DNA of 9,798 nt, taken from the NCBI GenBank assembly GCA_947305035.1, contig CAMZCV010000022.1:1-9798 (forward strand), given 5' to 3'. The translations under genes and the position numbers were made by a program. The first letter of the stretch is position 1. Each line of letters opens with the position of its first letter. The DNA is from an uncultured Coriobacteriales bacterium. GTDB taxonomy: Bacteria; Actinomycetota; Coriobacteriia; Coriobacteriales; Atopobiaceae. Positions 1 to 5,777 of this stretch are shown piece after piece. The notes beneath the pieces are model-generated. The model was given only the letters and a program-made list of their open reading frames with translations, was not told the origin of the DNA and searched no databases.

Positions 1-1
1 C

Positions 2-895
2 ATGTCCGACTTCTTCAGTGGCGGCTTCGGTATCAACGACATCTTCGACAGCTTCTTCGGCGGCATGGGAGGATCGCGCGGAGGCGCGTCCGCCCGCACG
101 CACGGACGCGACATGGGAATCCGCCTCTCGATCACGCTCGAGGAGGCAGCTGCCGGCTGCACCAAGACCATCTCCTACAACCGCCTCGCACCCTGCGATG
201 ACTGCGGAGGCACCGGATCGCTGCGCACCTGCGAGCGCTGCCACGGGTCAGGCCGTGTTGTCGAGGTCCAGCGCACGATCTTCGGCCAGATGCAGAGCCA
301 GACCACCTGCCCTGTCTGCCATGGCGAGGGAAAGGTGGTCGACCATCCCTGCGAGACCTGCGGAGGCTCGGGCCGCGCTCCCGAGAAGGAGACCGTCGAG
401 CTCAAGATCCCTGCGGGCGTGCGCTCCGGCCAGACCGTCAGCGTTGTCGGAAAGGGCGAGGCGGGCATCCGCGGAGACGCCGCGGGCGACCTTATCGCCA
501 CTGTCGAGGTTGCACCCCACGAGCGGTTCGACCGCCAGGGCGATGACCTCATCTGCACGGTGAGCATCGACTCGCTCCAGGCCATCGTCGGCTGCGACGT
601 GGAGGTCAAGGGCATCATGGCCGATGAGAACATCGTCGTGGAGATCGCCCCCGGCACCCAGTTCGGCGACCATGTCGTCAGCCACGGGCACGGCATGCCC
701 AGCCCCGTCACGGGCCTGCGCGGCGACCTCATCGCCCTCGTCCAGATTGTCACGCCCACGGATGTCTCACCCGAGGACCTCGTCGACATCGAGCGCATCG
801 TCGCGGCCCGCGTGCTTGAGAAGACCCACGTGGAGGGCTCCTCGGCCAAGCACCGCGCCGCCAAGAAGCCCCACCCCAAGAAGAAGCGCGCATGA
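2..895 (+). CDS. dnaJ: Chaperone protein DnaJ (Hsp40), C-terminal part; J domain lies outside the window
   Basis: DnaJ is the co-chaperone that delivers unfolded clients to DnaK and stimulates its ATPase. The window opens inside the gene: the fragment starts in the Gly/Phe-rich region (residues 6-28 of the fragment), and the N-terminal J domain with its HPD motif must lie upstream. The zinc-binding domain has all four CxxCxGxG motifs, at fragment residues 65-72, 77-84, 103-110 and 117-124. After it come the two beta-rich client-binding domains (about 125-275), including a GDLI segment typical of the family, and a lysine-rich tail ending in KKKRA. The first two zinc motifs are only 12 residues apart (Cys to Cys), shorter than the roughly 17 I know from typical DnaJ proteins. 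The stop codon overlaps the mtaB start as ATGA, so translation is likely coupled. The ATG at position 2 is an internal methionine, not the start. The identification is firm. That this is the hrcA-linked actinobacterial 'DnaJ2' type is an inference. Confidence 0.95.
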   Translation: MSDFFSGGFGINDIFDSFFGGMGGSRGGASARTHGRDMGIRLSITLEEAAAGCTKTISYNRLAPCDDCGGTGSLRTCERCHGSGRVVEVQRTIFGQMQSQTTCPVCHGEGKVVDHPCETCGGSGRAPEKETVELKIPAGVRSGQTVSVVGKGEAGIRGDAAGDLIATVEVAPHERFDRQGDDLICTVSIDSLQAIVGCDVEVKGIMADENIVVEIAPGTQFGDHVVSHGHGMPSPVTGLRGDLIALVQIVTPTDVSPEDLVDIERIVAARVLEKTHVEGSSAKHRAAKKPHPKKKRA

Positions 896-2136
896 CGGCT
901 CCCGTCTTCGCGATGGTGAACCTGGGCTGCCGGGTCAACCGAGTCGAGTGCGACCGCATCGCCGAGCAGCTCGAGGCTGCCGGCTTCGTCATCGGCGGCC
1001 AGTCCGAGGCGGACGCCGTCATCGTGAACACGTGCGCCGTGACGGGGGAGGCCGAGGCAAAGACCAGGAAGGCCATCCGCCACGCCGCGAACCTGCCCCA
1101 TCGTCCCGTCGTGTTCGCCACGGGATGCGTGGCCAACCTCTTCGCCGATTCGCTCGCGTCCCTCGCACCCAACGTGCGCATAGTGCAGGACAAGTCGTCC
1201 GTCGCAGCGCAGGTGGTCGAGGCGTTGGGCGGGGCCGCGAGCTATACCCCCGCATCATCCTCCATGCCCACGCCCACCGGGCGCACACGCCCCGGCGTCA
1301 AGGTGCAGGACGGCTGCGACCTGCGTTGCAGCTACTGCATCGTATGGAAGGCGCGCGGCAGGTCAACCTCTGTCCCGCTCGACCAGGTTGTGGAGGAGGT
1401 CTCCGCGGCAATCGACCGCAATGCGCGCGAGGTGGTGCTCACGGGCATCAATCTGGGCTGCTACAACGACGACGGGAAGCACCTTCCCGACCTTCTCGAG
1501 GTGCTGCTCGACCGCACGCCCGTCGACCGCCTGCGCATCTCGTCGATCGAGCCCCAGGACGTCGATGCCCGGCTCGTCTCGCTCATGGCTTCGTCCGACG
1601 GCCGCATCGCCCCCTACCTGCACATGTGCCTCCAGTCAGGCTCCGAGACGGTCCTCAGGCGCATGGGGCGCGTCTACACCGCAGCCGAGTTTGCCAAGCG
1701 TGCCGAGGCGGCGTATGCGCAGATCCCCAACCTCGCCATCGAGACCGATCTCATCGTGGGCTTTCCCGGCGAGACGGACGGCGAGTTCGCAGAGTCCTAT
1801 GCGTTCTGCGAGCGCATGGGCTTCTCACACATCCACACGTTCCGCTACTCCAAGCGTCCGGGAACGCGCGCGGCGGAGATGGAAGGGCAGGTTCCCCCCG
1901 CGGTGAGCGCCGCTCGGAGCGATGCCATCCGCGAGCTGGGAGAGCGGCTGCGCAAGCGCTGCGCTGACAAGCTGGTGGGCAGGGAGGATTTGGTGGTCAC
2001 CCAAACGGTGGGCGGCGGCATCAGCGGAGGGCTCTTCGCCGTCACGTTCGACACGCCTGTTCCCACCGACCGCATCGTCCCCGTGCGCATCGCGGGAGCG
2101 ACCGAAGACGCAACGCTCAGGGCCATTGTGCTCTAA
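892..2136 (+). CDS. mtaB: tRNA t6A37 methylthiotransferase MtaB (radical SAM)
   Basis: MtaB adds a methylthio group to t6A at position 37 of ANN-decoding tRNAs, giving ms2t6A, and uses two [4Fe-4S] clusters and S-adenosylmethionine. The 414-residue product has the three-part methylthiotransferase layout. The N-terminal MTTase domain carries Cys13 (NLGCRVN), Cys48 (VNTCAVT) and Cys79 (ATGCVAN), the ligands expected for the auxiliary cluster. The radical SAM core carries the CxxxCxxC motif Cys142/Cys146/Cys149 (GCDLRCSYC). A short TRAM-like RNA-binding tail spans roughly residues 360-414. The NLGCRVN form of the first motif (R-V-N rather than K-M-N) fits MtaB/YqeV better than MiaB or RimO. The start overlaps the dnaJ stop (ATGA), and only an A/G-rich stretch (AAGAAGAAG) precedes it, so coupling probably matters more than a strong ribosome binding site. 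The length is slightly under the usual 430-450 residues. In many Firmicutes prmA and rsmE sit between dnaJ and mtaB; here they are absent. Confidence 0.93.
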   Translation: MTAPVFAMVNLGCRVNRVECDRIAEQLEAAGFVIGGQSEADAVIVNTCAVTGEAEAKTRKAIRHAANLPHRPVVFATGCVANLFADSLASLAPNVRIVQDKSSVAAQVVEALGGAASYTPASSSMPTPTGRTRPGVKVQDGCDLRCSYCIVWKARGRSTSVPLDQVVEEVSAAIDRNAREVVLTGINLGCYNDDGKHLPDLLEVLLDRTPVDRLRISSIEPQDVDARLVSLMASSDGRIAPYLHMCLQSGSETVLRRMGRVYTAAEFAKRAEAAYAQIPNLAIETDLIVGFPGETDGEFAESYAFCERMGFSHIHTFRYSKRPGTRAAEMEGQVPPAVSAARSDAIRELGERLRKRCADKLVGREDLVVTQTVGGGISGGLFAVTFDTPVPTDRIVPVRIAGATEDATLRAIVL

Positions 2137-2160
2137 CTCTGCCCCATCTCGCGGTATGAT
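2126..2160 (+). promoter_or_regulatory. Possible internal promoter upstream of phoH
   Basis: A TATGAT hexamer at 2155-2160 matches five of six positions of the sigma70-type -10 consensus and sits about 49 bases before the phoH start. No good -35 is visible: TTGTGC at 2126-2131 is only a partial match and the spacing of 23 bases is too long. The position, in the first real gap after mtaB, supports an internal promoter, but the evidence is thin. Confidence 0.35.
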
Positions 2161-2163
2161 GGA

Positions 2164-2187
2164 GGACGGCGGAACGCACCGCCGTTC
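2164..2187 (+). other. Hairpin in the mtaB-phoH gap (phoH leader)
   Basis: A perfect 7-bp inverted repeat (ACGGCGG at 2166-2172, CCGCCGT at 2179-2185) surrounds a 6-base loop. It can be extended by one G-U and one G-C pair to 2164/2187. No clean T-tract follows (TTCGATT), so it is a poor intrinsic terminator. It could be a weak attenuator or a 5' mRNA structure. It ends 13 bases before the phoH Shine-Dalgarno sequence. Confidence 0.45.
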
Positions 2188-2208
2188 GATTACCTGCCTT
2201 GGAGGAGC

Positions 2209-3160
<952 letters not shown>

Positions 3161-3177
<17 letters not shown>

Positions 3178-3673
3178 TTGGAACATCGACGAGGAGGTTC
3201 CCGCGCCCATCTCGAGCGACGAGATATACGCCATCCTCGAGGCCGTGCTCGTCAGCGAGAACGTCACGCGCCCCTGCTACGTCTCGGTATCCGTGGTGGA
3301 TGACGACGAGATTCGCGCCTGCAACGCCGAATGGCGCGGCATAGACTCCGCAACCGACGTGATCTCGCTCGAGTGCGAGCTCCCCGACGACCCCGACCTT
3401 GCCGAGGACGAGCCCTGCGAGCTGGGCGACATTATGATCGCCCCCGCGTATATCGCCCGCCAGTCGGTCGATTTCGGAACCACGCCCGCAGACGAGTTCC
3501 GCATCATGCTCGTGCACGGCATGCTGCACCTTCTGGGATATGACCACCTCGAGGACGTTGAGGCGAAGGAGATGGAGGAGCGGGAGAACGCCATCCTGGC
3601 GGACATCGCAACCGACGCCCAGGACCTCACCCTCGTGTTCACACGCCATGACGAGGATGGTGGGCAGGCATGA
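3161..3673 (+). CDS. ybeY: Endoribonuclease YbeY (16S rRNA maturation)
   Basis: YbeY is a zinc-dependent single-strand endoribonuclease involved in 16S rRNA 3' end processing and ribosome quality control. The 170-residue product carries the family signature H-x3-H-x5-H as HGMLHLLGYDH, with zinc ligands His119, His123 and His129 counted from the GTG at 3161. The upstream block containing the segment ATDVISLECE is also typical of the family, which usually has DVLSFP-like residues there. The GTG at 3161 was chosen over the one at 3152 because AGGGAGG stands eight bases before it. The gene overlaps phoH by 17 bases and its stop overlaps the dgkA start as ATGA, so the three are translationally coupled. 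Era, two genes on, is a known functional partner of YbeY in small-subunit maturation. The acidic N-terminal third is less conserved, as in other family members. Confidence 0.94.
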
Positions 3674-4044
3674 TTCCCGGTAAAGGCCCGCGGCATCCCA
3701 CCATCAGGAAGTCGTTCCATTACGCCCGCCAGGGATTCAGGAGCGCGTTCAAAGACGAGCGCAACATCAAGATCATCCTGTCCATCGGCGTTCTCGCCAT
3801 CATCGCGGGATTCGTCATCGGTCTCGACCTCATCGAGTGGGCGATCATCCTCACCTGCTGCGGATGCGTCATCACCTCCGAGCTGCTCAATACCGCCGTC
3901 GAGACGGTCGTCGACATCGTCTCTCCCGAATTCCACCCGCTTGCCGGCAGGGCGAAGGACATCGCCGCTGCGGCCGTGTGGACCATCTCGGTCTTCTCCG
4001 CCATCATCGGTCTCTGCGTCTACATCCACGCGATCCTCGGATAG
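3670..4044 (+). CDS. dgkA: Diacylglycerol/undecaprenol kinase family membrane protein
   Basis: This small integral membrane kinase of 124 residues belongs to the prokaryotic DAGK family. Gram-positive members mainly phosphorylate undecaprenol, which returns the lipid carrier to cell-wall synthesis; the E. coli enzyme uses diacylglycerol. Three hydrophobic helices are visible (about 34-51, 55-75 and 98-122) after a basic N-terminus. The conserved active-site segment is at 71-82 (ELLNTAVETVVD), where Glu78 corresponds to the catalytic glutamate. The following loop contains the conserved G-R-A-K-D (93-97). The start overlaps the ybeY stop. Given the likely Gram-positive host and the phoH-ybeY-dgkA-era setting, undecaprenol kinase is the more likely activity, but the sequence alone does not decide the substrate. 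Confidence 0.92.
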   Translation: MIPGKGPRHPTIRKSFHYARQGFRSAFKDERNIKIILSIGVLAIIAGFVIGLDLIEWAIILTCCGCVITSELLNTAVETVVDIVSPEFHPLAGRAKDIAAAAVWTISVFSAIIGLCVYIHAILG

Positions 4045-4069
4045 CACGTTCTTGGAAAGGCACGAAACC

Positions 4070-4978
4070 ATGGATACGAATCCCGTTCCCTTCAAAAGCG
4101 GGTTCTGCGCGCTCGTGGGCAGGCCCAATGTGGGCAAATCCACGCTCGTCAACGCCTGTCTCGGGGAGAAGCTCGCCATCACGAGCCCTGTTGCCCAAAC
4201 CACGCGTCGCCGCCTGAGGGCGGTCATCAACAGCGACGATGCCCAGATCATCATCGTCGACACCCCGGGGCTGCATAAGCCCAAGGATGCGCTCGGCAAG
4301 GAGCTCAACCTCACCGCCCTGAGCGAACTTGCAGACGCAGATGTCGTGGCCATGCTCGTCGACGCCACGGCGCCCGTGGGCTCGGGCGACGCATGGGTCG
4401 CCCGCCATGTGGAGGCCTCAGAGGCGCCTTTCAAGCTCCTCGTGATCACCAAAGCCGACCTCGTCACACAGGATGAAGCTCTGGTTCAGCTTGAGAAAGC
4501 CCGTTCACTCGCCACGTTCAACGACGTCCTCGTCATCTCGTCCACCGAGGACTTCAACGTCGATGCGTTCCTCGCCATCGTGAAGGAGCACCTGCCCGAG
4601 GGCCCCAGATGGTTCCCCGAAGACATGGGCAGCGATGCCACCGACGAGGAGATCGTCGCCGAGTTCGTGCGTGAGAAACTGCTGCTCAACCTGCGCAAAG
4701 AGGTTCCCCACTCCGTTGCGGTGATCTGCGATGACATCGATTTCTCCAAGGATGTCGCATCCATCTCCGCAACCATCATCGTCGAGCGCGAGGGCCAGAA
4801 GGGCATCGTTGTGGGCGCGGGCGGATCCATGATCAAGCGCATCGGTATCGAGGCGCGCAAGGACCTCGAGTACATGTTCGGATGCAAGGTGTACCTCGAC
4901 CTCAACGTTAAGGTTGCACCGCTCTGGCGCCGCGATGCCAACGAGATCCGCCGTCTGGGATACAGCTCCGAGGACTGA
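4070..4978 (+). CDS. era: GTPase Era (30S assembly)
   Basis: Era is an essential GTPase that binds the 3' end of 16S rRNA and assists 30S subunit assembly. The 302-residue product has the normal length. The GTPase domain shows G1 at residues 17-25 (GRPNVGKST), the G2 region with TTRRR, G3 at 64-67 (DTPG) and G4 at 127-130 (TKAD, where NKxD is usual). The C-terminal KH domain carries the signature GGSMIKRIGIEAR, which binds the rRNA tail next to the anti-Shine-Dalgarno sequence. The ATG at 4070 is preceded by GGAAAGG with a nine-base gap and gives an N-terminus of the correct family length. Upstream in-frame codons reaching back to 3941 lie inside dgkA and are not used. It follows dgkA by 25 bases and is separated from recO by two bases. 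Confidence 0.96.
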   Translation: MDTNPVPFKSGFCALVGRPNVGKSTLVNACLGEKLAITSPVAQTTRRRLRAVINSDDAQIIIVDTPGLHKPKDALGKELNLTALSELADADVVAMLVDATAPVGSGDAWVARHVEASEAPFKLLVITKADLVTQDEALVQLEKARSLATFNDVLVISSTEDFNVDAFLAIVKEHLPEGPRWFPEDMGSDATDEEIVAEFVREKLLLNLRKEVPHSVAVICDDIDFSKDVASISATIIVEREGQKGIVVGAGGSMIKRIGIEARKDLEYMFGCKVYLDLNVKVAPLWRRDANEIRRLGYSSED

Positions 4979-4980
4979 CG

Positions 4981-5730
4981 ATGGGCTCGCTCAGGAGCTA
5001 CCGCGCAAAGGGAATCGTCCTCGACAGGACTGTGCTCGGCGAGCACGACCTCATCCTCACCCTGCTCCTTGAGTCGGGTGAGCAGCTCCGCGCCGTCGCC
5101 AAGGGGGTGCGCAAGGGGAGGAGCAGGATCTCCGCGCGCTGCGATTACTTCTGCGAGTCCGATTTCCTCATCACCCCGGGCAAGAAGCTCGATATCATCT
5201 CCGATGCCGCAACCGTGGATGCGCATCATGCGCTGGGTGTGTCTCCCGAGAAGGTCTCCGCGGCGGCTGCCCTGTGCGAGCTCGCCGCGCTCACATCCTT
5301 CGAGGAGAGCGCCGACCCGTTCCTCCATCCCATCCTGTCCCGTGCGCTCACGGTGCTCGAAGGGGCCGACGACCAGCCGCATCGCGACCTCATAGTCGCA
5401 GCGTATGCGTTCAAGGTGCTCGCGCACAGCGGGTGGAGGCCCGAGCTCGGCTCGTGCGCCATCTGCGGAGACGAGGATCCGCTGTACCTCTCCGATAGCG
5501 CGGGCGGCCTGGTGTGCAAGAGCTGTGCGGACACACTTCCCGACGCAGAGCCCGTCTCCCGTTCGCAGGTCGGGTGGTTGAGGTCGCTCATCTCGCTGCG
5601 CTTTGACGAGCTGCTCAATGCGCAGATAGATGACGAGACGGCCCTGTTCTTGCTCGGCAGGGCCCATAGCTGGGCGGCTTCCACGTTGTCGGTGCGTCTC
5701 AAAGCCATGGAGTTTGCGCTCAGCATGTAG
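4981..5730 (+). CDS. recO: DNA repair protein RecO
   Basis: RecO mediates RecA loading on gapped single-stranded DNA in the RecFOR pathway, through single-strand annealing and interaction with RecR and SSB. The 249-residue protein begins with the typical N-terminal OB-fold (about 1-80, containing KGIVL, GEHD and AKGVRKGRSR). An alpha-helical domain follows, with a C4 zinc-binding site made by Cys159, Cys162, Cys179 and Cys182 (CAIC and CKSC), as in the zinc-bearing RecO proteins of Deinococcus and many Gram-positives. The start is two bases after the era stop, with GAGGA six bases upstream inside era. The era-recO order is widely conserved. No obvious intrinsic terminator follows: the 47 bases to the next start hold only a 4-bp ATGG/CCAT stem at 5734-5745. 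Confidence 0.93.
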   Translation: MGSLRSYRAKGIVLDRTVLGEHDLILTLLLESGEQLRAVAKGVRKGRSRISARCDYFCESDFLITPGKKLDIISDAATVDAHHALGVSPEKVSAAAALCELAALTSFEESADPFLHPILSRALTVLEGADDQPHRDLIVAAYAFKVLAHSGWRPELGSCAICGDEDPLYLSDSAGGLVCKSCADTLPDAEPVSRSQVGWLRSLISLRFDELLNAQIDDETALFLLGRAHSWAASTLSVRLKAMEFALSM

Positions 5731-5777
5731 CCGATGGGGTACCATATTCTGGTTTCCCGTGCGTGTTTGGAGCGTTG

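Noticed and set aside
2..4. ATG at the window edge as the start of dnaJ
   Set aside because: It falls in the Gly/Phe region, and a start here would give a DnaJ with no J domain. The gene almost certainly continues upstream.
624..1967. Plus-strand open frame of 447 codons in another frame of dnaJ/mtaB
   Set aside because: It is very rich in Arg, Ser and Pro, typical of an off-frame translation of high-GC coding DNA. It would overlap all of mtaB.
4486..5745. Minus-strand open frame of 419 codons opposite era/recO
   Set aside because: It is antisense to two conserved genes and looks like a codon-bias artefact.
5734..5745. ATGG/CCAT hairpin after recO as a terminator
   Set aside because: The stem is only four base pairs and no T-tract follows. 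TACCAT or TATTCT in the same area could be a -10 box, but no -35 lies at proper spacing.
5763..5765. GTG as the start of the secreted protein
   Set aside because: It would add five residues before a clean MKR signal peptide. The GGAG at 5769-5772 is correctly placed only for the ATG at 5778.
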